Below the pieces are notes generated by a model that was given only the letters and a program-made list of their open reading frames with translations, did no database searches and was not told the DNA's origin. A DNA stretch of 64,000 bases from Kitasatospora acidiphila (GTDB lineage: Bacteria > Actinomycetota > Actinomycetes > Streptomycetales > Streptomycetaceae), in contig NZ_VIGB01000003.1 in the NCBI RefSeq assembly GCF_006636205.1, positions 2,170,001 through 2,234,000 on the forward strand, in the 5' to 3' direction. The position numbers and the translations under genes were made by a program. Shown piece after piece: positions 21,049 through 29,626 of this stretch. Every line of letters begins with the position of its first letter. Position 1 is the first letter of the stretch.

Positions 21049-22296
21049 TCAGCCGGTGAAGGCCGCCAGGCCGTTGGGGGTGCCGAGGCCGGTCGGGCCG
21101 TCGTAACCAGGGCCGGCGGTGCACAGGTACGACGGGGTGCAGCCGGCGTTGGCGCCGGTGGTGACGTCGAAGAGCGAGCCGCTGTGGGCATAGGCGTCCG
21201 CGACCGGGTAGCCGGCCGTGTGGGTACCGGCGTCCGCGTAGACGCCCGCGATCAGCGGGGCGGAGACGCTGGTGCCGCCATAGGTCGTCCAGCCGCTTCC
21301 GCCGTAGGTCTGGTAGACGGCGACGCCGGTGGCCGGGTCGGCGACCGCGGAGACGTCGGCGATGGTGCGCTTGCCACAGCCGGTGTCCTTCTGCCAGCTG
21401 GGCTTGGCATCGTAGACCGAGCAGCCGGAGCCGGTGCCCTCGTAGATGCTGGTGGACCACGCCGACTCGGTCCAACCGCGTGCGTTGGAGGCCCTGTTGA
21501 GGGAGGTGCCGCCGACCGCGGTGACGTACTTCGAGGCTGCCGGGTACTGCGTGACGTAGCCCGCGTCGCCGGAGGAGGCCGTGATGGCGACGCCCGGGTG
21601 GTTGAAGTACGTGCTGTCATAGGTGGAGTCGGCGGAGGTCTCGTCGGCGCCGTAGCTGTTGGAGACGACCTTGGCGCCGAGCTTGACCGCCTCGTTGACC
21701 GAGGTGCCCAGATCGGCGATGGTCGCGTCGGTCGCCTCGACCAGGACGATGTGCGCGTTGGGCGCGATGGCGGAGACCATGTCGAGGTCGAGCGATATCT
21801 CGCCGGACCAGCCCGTGTTGTTCGCCGGGAGGTTGGTGGTGCTGCCGGTCTGGCCGACCTTCGTGAAGCAGCCGTTGGCGGTGGTGCAGGCAGGCAGGCC
21901 GTACTGGGCGCGGTAGAAGGCCAGGTCGGACTCGGCGTTGGGATCGTTGTACGCGTCCACGATGGCGACGGTCTGGCCGGCTCCGCCGTTGGCCGGGAGC
22001 TTGTAGGCGCTCAGCAGGTCGGCCGGGCCGTAGCCGGACGGCGTGGCGTTCGGGGTGACCCCGAGCGGGCTTATGTGCTGGACGGTGCTGGTGACCCGCA
22101 GTGCGTCGCAGGTCGCCTGCCCCGGCAGCGGGGTGGCGCAGGAGCGCACGAAGGAGGTGCCGTCGTGACGAGGGGTCAGGGGCTGCGTCCCAGCACCGGC
22201 GGGAGCCGCGGTGGCGAACGCGGAGAGCACCAGCGAGGCCGAACCGGCCAGCACGGCGGCGATCCGGCGGGACGTGGGGGTGAGGGTGACGTGCAA
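21049..22296 (-). CDS. secreted sedolisin-type serine-carboxyl peptidase (S53)
   Basis: Exported acid-type peptidase, 415 residues. The signal peptide is a basic N-terminus, a hydrophobic core and an AxA-like end near residue 35. Catalytic Glu and Asp lie in SGEISLDLD near 165-169 and the Ser in GGTSVSAPLIAG near 342, the S53 pattern. The mature enzyme begins around GYGPADLLSAY; the short pro-region is smaller than in classical sedolisins, as in many Streptomyces homologs. Its last about 30 codons recur as a fragment at 57141. A GH59 gene lies 190 bases upstream on the same strand. Confidence 0.9.
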   Translation of the reverse strand: MHVTLTPTSRRIAAVLAGSASLVLSAFATAAPAGAGTQPLTPRHDGTSFVRSCATPLPGQATCDALRVTSTVQHISPLGVTPNATPSGYGPADLLSAYKLPANGGAGQTVAIVDAYNDPNAESDLAFYRAQYGLPACTTANGCFTKVGQTGSTTNLPANNTGWSGEISLDLDMVSAIAPNAHIVLVEATDATIADLGTSVNEAVKLGAKVVSNSYGADETSADSTYDSTYFNHPGVAITASSGDAGYVTQYPAASKYVTAVGGTSLNRASNARGWTESAWSTSIYEGTGSGCSVYDAKPSWQKDTGCGKRTIADVSAVADPATGVAVYQTYGGSGWTTYGGTSVSAPLIAGVYADAGTHTAGYPVADAYAHSGSLFDVTTGANAGCTPSYLCTAGPGYDGPTGLGTPNGLAAFTG

Positions 22297-22485
22297 GGAC
22301 TGCCTCCTGTTGTCGGACGAACCGAGGGACGGGCATGGGGGAACCGGCCATGCGGACCGGATCGGTGAACCGCGTGGCCGGTTCCGCTCACCTGCCGGCG
22401 GAAGTCGGCAGTGCGTCGGGGTGGGTGCGCCGGCTCGGGGAAGTGCCGGTTCCGGTCACCATGCCGACCGTGGGGTGGGTGGGGC

Positions 22486-24945
22486 TCAGGGCAGCTTCCA
22501 CTGCTGGTTGGTGCCGCCGTTGCAGTCCCAGATTTCCAGCCGGGTGCCGTTGGTGCTGGCGGCGGCCGGGTCGTCGAGGCAGCGGCCGGACTGGGTGCCC
22601 TTCAGGGTGCCGTCGGCCTGCGGGGTCCACTGCTGGTTGGCACCGCCGTTGCAGTCCCACAGCTCGACCTGGGAACCGTTGACGGTGGCTGCGCCGGTGA
22701 CGTCGAGGCACTTGCCGTCGTGGGTGAGGGTGCCGTTGGACCAGGTCCACACCTGCGAGTTGCCGCCGTTGCAGTCCCACAGCTGAACCGCGGTGCCGTT
22801 GACGGCGGAGTCGCCGTTGTCGTCGACGCACTTGCCGGGCAGGCCGGAGGTGATCGGGCCGGTGTGGTTGCTGGGCGTGCCCGGGGTGAGGGCGAAGTTG
22901 TCGAACTGGTCGGTCTGGTAGCCGGTCAGGCCGAGGCCGGCCTGGCCGTTGGTGAAGCTGCCGTCGGTGGCGCTGCCCACGGTGACGCCGTCGATGGTGG
23001 CGGTGAGGGTGGTGTTCTGCATGGACAGGCTGACGGCGTGCCAGTGGCCGGTGCCCAGCGGGGCGCTGGTGGTGCCGCTGGCCAGGGTGGCGAACTTCCA
23101 GCTGGTGTCGCTCTTGACGATCGACCAGGCACCGGTGTCGCTGACCCGCAGGTGGTAGGCGTTCAGGCCGTTGTTGTTGCGGCCCTGCTGGTTGACCCGG
23201 CCGAGCAGCTCGATGGTGCTGGACTGCTCGAACATGGTGTCGGCGCTGACGGTGTAGTTGGACCAGCTGCCGTCGCCCATGATGGTGTACGGGGCGCCAT
23301 AGGGCTCGTCGGTCCAGCGGATCGGCGTGGTCGGGGCCATCTGGCGCAGGCACGAGCCACTCCGGCCGCCGCCGCAGTGGACGGTCTGGAAGGCGCCGTT
23401 CATGTCCGTGAAGTACTTCGGCGAGGTGGTGGTGGCCGGCGTCTCGAAGTCGTCCGCGTACGGCAGTTGGAGCGGGGCGGAGGCCGGTGCGGTGGCGGTG
23501 CCCTTGCCCTGGCCGCTGGTGGTGGACACGGTGTACACGTAACCCGACTGCAGGGCGAGCGTGTAGCTGCCGTTGACCGGGGTGAGGTCCTGCTGGTGGA
23601 CGAACCAGTCGGCCGGGTTGGTGGAGTTGAGGTTGGTGGCCCAGAGGTGCACCTTGCCGGTGGACAGGCCGCCGGTGACGCTGAACTTCGCGGTCTGGGG
23701 AGCGGTGGCGTCCATCGTCTCGATGACGGTGCTGTAGTCGCGGTTGTTCGGCGACTTGAGGGTGACGTAGCTGCCGTTGGCGCGGTCGCCGCCGAGGTAG
23801 CCGTCGGCGGAGTCGATGTACTTCCAGCCCGGCTGGGTGAACTGGGTGGTGTGCGCGGTGACCCAGGTGGTCTTGCCGATGCTGTAGTTGCCGGACCACG
23901 GCTGGTTGGCGATCGACATGCCGTCGGTGGAGAAGAACAGGTTGGGGTAGAGCGCCGCGATGACCGGCCAGTTGATGAACGAGGTCATCTTGCCGTCGAT
24001 GTAGTCGCGGTTGATCGCGCGCGCCACCGAGGCGGCGCCGTCGTTGGCGTCCTCCGAGCCGTTCTCGCTCGCCCACAGCGGCTTGCCGAGCGACTGGGCG
24101 TTGGCGGTGCTAGGGCAGCTGCTGAAGGAACCGAGGTAGCCGCAGGGGTAGTGGACACCGACGATGTCGACGGCGTTCTTGAACGCGGGATCGGCGGCCA
24201 TGTCGTCGGCCACCGACCAGTCGGAGTCGGCGGCGACCACCTTGGTGGCACCGTAACCGCGCGACACCAGAGTCGACTTGAGGTTCTCGTACCAGCCCTT
24301 GTCGTAACCGCGCTCGTTCCAGCCCCCGAGGTAGCTGATGCCCAGGTTGTGCTTGCCGGCGCAACCCATCCAGTCCATCAGGTAGTCGATGGTGTCCTGG
24401 GACCAGAAGTTGCCGCCGCTGCCCGTGTTGCCGATCCAGCCGGGGGCGCCCCAGGCCAGGCCGTAGAACTTGATGTTCGGGTTGCGGGCCTTGGCCTGTG
24501 CGGCCAGCCACCACTCGTAGCCCTGGTTGCAGTCGACGGTGCCCTTGGTGTGCTCGATGCTGGGCTCGGCGCCGTCGGTGGAGTTGGTGTCACCACCGAT
24601 CTCCAGCTTCAGCACCTGGAGGTCGGCGCCGTAGCCCGGCTTGAACAGGTAGTCGAGCAGCTGGCTGCGCTGCGGCTCCGGATAGTCCACCAGCAGGCGG
24701 GAGTTGCCGCCGCCACCGGAGATCGCGCCGACACCGTCGAAGGTGAGTCCCGGCTTGGTGCCGTCCACGGTGATGGGAGTGGAGGAGGCGGCCGGTGTGG
24801 GGGCGGATGCGGCTGGAGCGACGGCCATGGCAGGGGTGGCGGCCTGTCCGGCGACGAGTGCGCCGGACAGGAGGAGCGAGGCAGCGACGGCCACCCTTCT
24901 GAGAGTGCGTCCGGGACTGGACGGGACACGGAGGGATCCGCGCAT
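22486..24945 (-). CDS. secreted GH59 galactosidase with ricin-B lectin domain
   Basis: About 819 residues. The signal peptide (residues 1-41) has a twin-basic start and an AMA end; the ATG at 24945 is chosen because it gives this peptide directly. The catalytic (beta/alpha)8 domain resembles galactosylceramidases: acid/base Glu in GGWNERG near residue 206, nucleophile in WASENGSE near 294. A laminin-G-like region covers about 500-690. A ricin-type trefoil at 695-819 has three repeats ending QVW, QQW and QQW. It probably removes beta-galactosyl groups from plant or microbial glycans outside the cell. It is divergent from a sugar ABC importer. Confidence 0.88.
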   Translation of the reverse strand: MRGSLRVPSSPGRTLRRVAVAASLLLSGALVAGQAATPAMAVAPAASAPTPAASSTPITVDGTKPGLTFDGVGAISGGGGNSRLLVDYPEPQRSQLLDYLFKPGYGADLQVLKLEIGGDTNSTDGAEPSIEHTKGTVDCNQGYEWWLAAQAKARNPNIKFYGLAWGAPGWIGNTGSGGNFWSQDTIDYLMDWMGCAGKHNLGISYLGGWNERGYDKGWYENLKSTLVSRGYGATKVVAADSDWSVADDMAADPAFKNAVDIVGVHYPCGYLGSFSSCPSTANAQSLGKPLWASENGSEDANDGAASVARAINRDYIDGKMTSFINWPVIAALYPNLFFSTDGMSIANQPWSGNYSIGKTTWVTAHTTQFTQPGWKYIDSADGYLGGDRANGSYVTLKSPNNRDYSTVIETMDATAPQTAKFSVTGGLSTGKVHLWATNLNSTNPADWFVHQQDLTPVNGSYTLALQSGYVYTVSTTSGQGKGTATAPASAPLQLPYADDFETPATTTSPKYFTDMNGAFQTVHCGGGRSGSCLRQMAPTTPIRWTDEPYGAPYTIMGDGSWSNYTVSADTMFEQSSTIELLGRVNQQGRNNNGLNAYHLRVSDTGAWSIVKSDTSWKFATLASGTTSAPLGTGHWHAVSLSMQNTTLTATIDGVTVGSATDGSFTNGQAGLGLTGYQTDQFDNFALTPGTPSNHTGPITSGLPGKCVDDNGDSAVNGTAVQLWDCNGGNSQVWTWSNGTLTHDGKCLDVTGAATVNGSQVELWDCNGGANQQWTPQADGTLKGTQSGRCLDDPAAASTNGTRLEIWDCNGGTNQQWKLP

Positions 24946-25607
24946 GGGGGATGCCTTTCGTACGACGCCGGAAGCGGCATACCGCACACCGCTTCCGGAC
25001 GGTGGGGTGGGGAGATCGCAGTCGACCAGAAGCAAACAGATACGACCAGCACCGCACAGTAGGGCGGCGGAGAGTTGGCGGTCAATGGTCCTGCCGCAGA
25101 CTCCACTCAAGATCCGGGTACGCAGTCTTTTCGCCGGACCGGGTCAGTCCGTCCGGACCTGCGGATCGAATGCTGCGGTGACCGCCCTCGGGCGGATGCG
25201 CTTTGGGGGTGCGGATTCTCCGGGTGCACCCGGTTCGCGGCCTTCCGGCCACTCGGATGCCGCTGTGGGCCGGCCATTGCACCTCATGGCCTCGGTGATC
25301 CACTGCCGGCCGCGGAGCAGCGGAACCCTCCGTATCCTCATAGGCTCCGTATACGCAATCAATGGGCCCGGAATTCCTGAGTAGTGCTTTCCATGAGTAT
25401 TTTCGAGCTTCCCGCCCTGGCGGCTCGTGAATCCGCTGGTCAAGGCATCGGTAACAATGGGATATCAGCCATGGGCGAATGTTTTCAGCTTCTTGACGGG
25501 CGAGTGAATAGACCGTTTTCCTTTGATCACAGCGTTTGAAAGTGATGGGACGTGATCGGTTCTGTTGCATCCGGTCCGGTCTCACTCGTCCACCCTGGAG
25601 TCGCCCC
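24946..25607. other. divergent intergenic region, 662 bases
   Basis: No gene is seen. The part from about 25380 to 25560 is clearly more AT-rich than its surroundings and probably contains the promoters of the sugar importer and of the GH59 gene. I could not identify a specific operator. Confidence 0.5.
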
Positions 25608-26651
25608 ATGTCCCCCGTCCATGCCCGCCTGTTCCCCGCCGCCGTGCTGGGTCTGGCCACCGTCCTCAGCCTCACTGCCTGTTCCACCGGCCAGACCTCC
25701 GGTGGCGCGGACACCAAGGCCGCGCCCGTCAGCGGGAAGGTCTCCGTGACCTACCTGCAGAAGCAGGGCGACCAGCAGTACTTCGTCGACGAGGCGGCCG
25801 GTGCCAAGGCGAAGGCCGCGGAGCTGGGCGTCGACCTGAAGGTGGTCGACCTGGGTACCGACGCGAACAAGACGGTCAGCGAGGTGCAGTCGGCGATCGC
25901 TCAGAAGAGCAACGGCCTGATCGTGGTGGTGCCGGACCCGGCGGTCGGCCCGCAGGTGGTGCAGATGGCCCGGGACGCGAAGACGGCGCTGCTGACCTCG
26001 GACGACCAGGTGTGCGCCACCGGCCCGGCGCCGTCGAAGTGCGCGAAGGGTGACCTGGTGCCGCGGATCGGCTTCTCCGGTCAGCAGATGGGCCAGCAGG
26101 TCGGTCAGCGTGCGGCCCAGGAGTTCCAGAAGGCCGGCTGGAACCCGGCCGACACCCGGATCATCTCGGCCTGGCAGCAGGACGTGACGGTCTGCGGTGA
26201 CCGCGTGAACGCCGCCAAGGACGCCTTCAAGCAGGCCGTGCAGGGCGTGCAGAACATCGATGTCGCCACCGACAACACCCCGACCGGCGCACAGGACAAG
26301 GTGGCGGCGACGATCACCGCGAACCCGGGCGTGAAGCACTGGGTGGTCTGGGGCTGCAACGACGAGAATGTGCAGGGTGCGGTGACCGCGCTGCAGAACG
26401 CCTCAGTCACCCCGGACAACATCGACGGCGTCGGCCTGGGCGCCTACCTGGCCTGCAAGGACTGGCAGTCGGGCAAGCCGTCGGGCATGAAGGCGGCGCT
26501 GTTCATCAACGGCAAGGACGTCGGCGCACTGTCGGTGCAGACCATGTTCGACAAGCTCAAGAACGGCAAGGACTTCCCGCAGGAGGCCTTCGCCCCCACC
26601 AAGATGGTCGATGCCACCAACTGGCAGTCCTCCGGCGTGAGCTGCAGCTGA
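25608..26651 (+). CDS. sugar ABC transporter substrate-binding lipoprotein, arabinose type
   Basis: About 347 residues with a lipoprotein signal peptide ending in LTAC, so anchored outside the membrane. The sequence follows the E. coli AraF pattern rather than ribose-binding protein: DDQ after the second strand, the long run NPGVKHWVVWGCNDENV, and a final block with GLGAYLACKDW. The ligand is therefore probably L-arabinose or a related aldose, but specificity is inference. The next two genes supply the ATPase and permease, giving a complete importer. The AT-rich upstream region probably has the promoter. Confidence 0.85.
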   Translation: MSPVHARLFPAAVLGLATVLSLTACSTGQTSGGADTKAAPVSGKVSVTYLQKQGDQQYFVDEAAGAKAKAAELGVDLKVVDLGTDANKTVSEVQSAIAQKSNGLIVVVPDPAVGPQVVQMARDAKTALLTSDDQVCATGPAPSKCAKGDLVPRIGFSGQQMGQQVGQRAAQEFQKAGWNPADTRIISAWQQDVTVCGDRVNAAKDAFKQAVQGVQNIDVATDNTPTGAQDKVAATITANPGVKHWVVWGCNDENVQGAVTALQNASVTPDNIDGVGLGAYLACKDWQSGKPSGMKAALFINGKDVGALSVQTMFDKLKNGKDFPQEAFAPTKMVDATNWQSSGVSCS

Positions 26652-26749
26652 CCGGCACTCGGACCGGGCCGGTGCGGCGCATCCCCTGCAGCCGCCGCAC
26701 CGGCCCCCGCCCCTGACCCCGCCGCACTCCACATGTCAGTGAGACCTTG

Positions 26750-28347
26750 ATGCCCGCACCCGAATCCTCGCCACGCACGCCCTTGGGCGTCTCGCCCGGT
26801 CTGGCGGCCGAAGGCGTCTCCAAGCGCTTCGGCACCGTCCAGGCCCTGGAGGACGTCACCGTCAGCTTCCCGCCCGGTCAGGTCACCGCCCTGATGGGCG
26901 AGAACGGCGCCGGCAAGTCCACCCTGCTGCGCATCCTGACCGGTGACCACCGCCCCACCGACGGGCGCGTCCTGTTGGACGGCAAGCCGGTCGACCTGCA
27001 CTCCCCGCAGGACGCCCGCTGCGCCGGCATCCGGATCATCCCGCAGGAGCCGGAGATCATCCCGCACGTCTCGGTCGCCGAGAACGTCTACGCGGGCTCC
27101 CTGCCCCGCGCGGCCGGACGCCGCCTGGACCGCGCCGAACTGCGCCGTCGCATCAACGCCGACCTGGAGCGCCTCGGCTTCGCCAAGGTCCTCGACCCCG
27201 GCCTGCTCGGCTCCCAGCTCACCGCCGCACAGCGGCAGTTGGTGGAGATCCTGCGCGCCCTGACCGGCGCGGTCCCGCCGCAGGCGATCGCCTTCGACGA
27301 GCCGACCTCCTCGCTGTCGGAGTTCGAGGTCGAGGCGCTCTTCGCGCTGATCGGACGGCTGCGCGACGAGGGCATCGCCGTCATCTACGTCTCGCACCGG
27401 ATGAAGGAGATCTTCCAACTCGCCGACCGGATCGCCGTCCTGCGCGACGGTCGGGTCGCCGGTGTGGTGGAGGCCGCGGACACGAGCGAGAGCGACCTGG
27501 TGCGGCTCATGGTCGGGCGCGACCTGTCCACCCTGTTCGTCCGCCAGCAGGTGGCCACCGACCGCGTCGTGCTGGACGTCAAGAACCTCACCACCGACGA
27601 TGTGCGCGACATCAGCCTCCAGGTGAGGGCGGGCGAAGTCGTCGCACTCGCGGGCCTGATCGGTGCCGGACGCTCCGAATTCGCCCTTGCCCTGGCCGGC
27701 GACGCTCAGGTCCACTCCGGCAGCGTCGAACTGGGCGGCAGGGCCCTGCGCCTGAAGAACCCCCGCGCCGCGATCACCGCCGGCATCGGCCTGGCCCCGA
27801 GGAGCGCAAGGCCCAGGCACTCTTCCTGCACCGGACGATCCGGGACAACACCTCGCTGGTCAGCCTCGGCCGACTGCGGCGCTGGCGCTTCGTCAGGCAC
27901 CAGCAGGAGAAGGCCCTCGCCCAGCAGTACGCCGACCGGCTGCGGGTGCGTGCCCCTTCCATCGAGGCCGAGGTCCGCACCCTGTCCGGCGGCAACCAGC
28001 AGAAGGTCGTGCTCGCCCGCTGGCTCGCCCGCAAACCCGACCTGCTGATCCTGGACGAGCCCACCCGCGGCGTCGACATCGGCGCCAAGGCCGAGATCTA
28101 CCAGATCATCGCCGACCTCGCCCGCGAGGGCACGGCCGTCCTGGTCATCTCCTCCGAACTGCCCGAGGTCCTCGGCCTGGCCGACCGCATCGTCGTGATG
28201 CAGAACGGCCACACCACCGGCGAACTGACCCGTGCCGAAGCCTCGGAGGAGGCGATCCTCGCCCTCGCCATGGCCGACGACCTGGCCACGACCGACGGCC
28301 CTGCCGACCGCACCACCGCCAACGCCCCTACCGGAGACCCTCGATGA
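26750..28347 (+). CDS. sugar ABC transporter ATPase (two ABC domains), apparent frameshift
   Basis: Energises sugar import. The first domain has Walker A GENGAGKSTLL near residue 50; the second has the degenerate GLIGAGRSE usual for sugar importers, then LSGGNQQKVVLARWL and LLILDEPTRGVD. The frame is broken near 27796: one base is missing within the codons expected to read GLAPEERK. The downstream frame continues to the stop. With one base restored the product is 532 residues, normal for AraG/RbsA-type proteins. The stop overlaps the permease ATG (ATGA). The gap may be a sequencing error in a C-run or a real null mutation. Confidence 0.82.
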
Positions 28348-29384
28348 CGACCACCACCGCCCCCAGCGCCCAGCTGCCGGAGGCCGAGCCCGAGGCCGGT
28401 CGCCGCAGCGGCGCCCGCGCCATGCTCGCCGCCGTCGGCGGCCAGAACCTCAGCCTGATCGGCGCCCTCGCCATCGTCGTCATCCTCTTCGGGTCACTGA
28501 ACGACAACTTCCTGAGCTGGGACAACATCCAGGTCATCGCCGAGGCCGCGACCATCTCCGGCCTGCTCGCCGTGGTCCAGACCGTCGTCATCATCTGCGG
28601 CGGCCTCGACATCTCCGTCGGCTCCCAGGCCGGCCTCGCCTCCGTGGTCAGCGCCATGGTCTTCACCTCCACCGGCGCCAACCCCTACCTCGGCATCGGC
28701 GCGGCCGTCGCCATCGGTGCCGGCATCGGCCTGTTCAACGGCGTGATCGTCATCTACGGCCGGGTCAACCCCACCATCGCCACCCTGGCCGGACTCGCCG
28801 CCTACAAGGGCGTCGCCCAGCTGGTCTCGGGCGGTCGCGCCCAGGGCTACGTGCTGAACGACCCGATCTTCATCTTCCTCAGCCGCGGCAAGATCGCCGG
28901 CCTGCCCACCATGGTCTGGCTGCTCATCCTCACCGCCGTCGCCGTCCACCTCCTGCTCACCTACACCGACATCGGCCGCAACGTCTACGCGATCGGCGGC
29001 AACGACACCGCCGCCCGCCTGGCCGGCATCAACCTCAACAAGTACCTCGTCTCCGCCTACGCCCTGTCCGGCATGGTCGCCGCCCTCGCCGGCATCCTGC
29101 TCACCGCCCGCACCGGTTCCGGCCAGCCCGTCTCCGGCAGCGAAGGCCTCGAACTCCAGTCCATCACCGCCGCCGCCCTGGGTGGTTGCGCCCTCAAGGG
29201 CGGTAAGGGGACCATCGGCGGCACCCTGCTTGCCGTCGCCCTCCTCGGTGCCCTCCAGAACGGCCTCACCGTCCAGGGCATCAACGCCTTCTGGCAGAAC
29301 GTCGCCCAGGGCGCCCTGCTGGTCGCCGCCGTCGTCATCCAGCAGCGCCGCAACGGCGAACGCGCGGTCGGCCTGCCCGCCTGA
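28344..29384 (+). CDS. sugar ABC transporter permease
   Basis: 346 residues, integral membrane protein of the AraH/RbsC family (BPD_transp_2). About eight hydrophobic helices are visible, beginning near residue 38 (SLIGALAIVVILFGSL). Family landmarks are GGLDISVGS near 90, the cytoplasmic coupling region TDIGRNVYAIGGNDTAARLAG near 215, and GGCALKGGKGTIGGT near 285. The ATG overlaps the stop of the ATPase gene, so translation is coupled. It completes the importer with 25608 and 26750. Confidence 0.92.
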   Translation: MTTTTAPSAQLPEAEPEAGRRSGARAMLAAVGGQNLSLIGALAIVVILFGSLNDNFLSWDNIQVIAEAATISGLLAVVQTVVIICGGLDISVGSQAGLASVVSAMVFTSTGANPYLGIGAAVAIGAGIGLFNGVIVIYGRVNPTIATLAGLAAYKGVAQLVSGGRAQGYVLNDPIFIFLSRGKIAGLPTMVWLLILTAVAVHLLLTYTDIGRNVYAIGGNDTAARLAGINLNKYLVSAYALSGMVAALAGILLTARTGSGQPVSGSEGLELQSITAAALGGCALKGGKGTIGGTLLAVALLGALQNGLTVQGINAFWQNVAQGALLVAAVVIQQRRNGERAVGLPA

Positions 29385-29581
29385 CCCCTGCGGCGTGATC
29401 ACCGGACCCACCGGAGCCCTGCCCCACTCACCCCCTCCATGAGCAGGGCCGTCCCGGTGCCGGGCGCCCACGGCGGGTCGAACTCGCCCGATGACTCCCG
29501 GTGTCGGGTGGTTGAGGGGCCACCCGGAACCGGGCACCACCGCGGTGGCGCGCCTGCGTCCGTCCGCCGCGGTTCCGCAGC

Positions 29582-29609
29582 GACCGCCGTCCGTCCCCGG
29601 GCGGCGGTC
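29582..29609. terminator. bidirectional hairpin terminator
   Basis: GACCGCCG pairs with CGGCGGTC, with extra GC pairing towards a CCCC-containing loop. It lies between the converging permease gene (ends 29384) and the LAL regulator (stops 29627). Confidence 0.6.
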
Positions 29610-29626
29610 ACTGCGTGGCGGACGGC

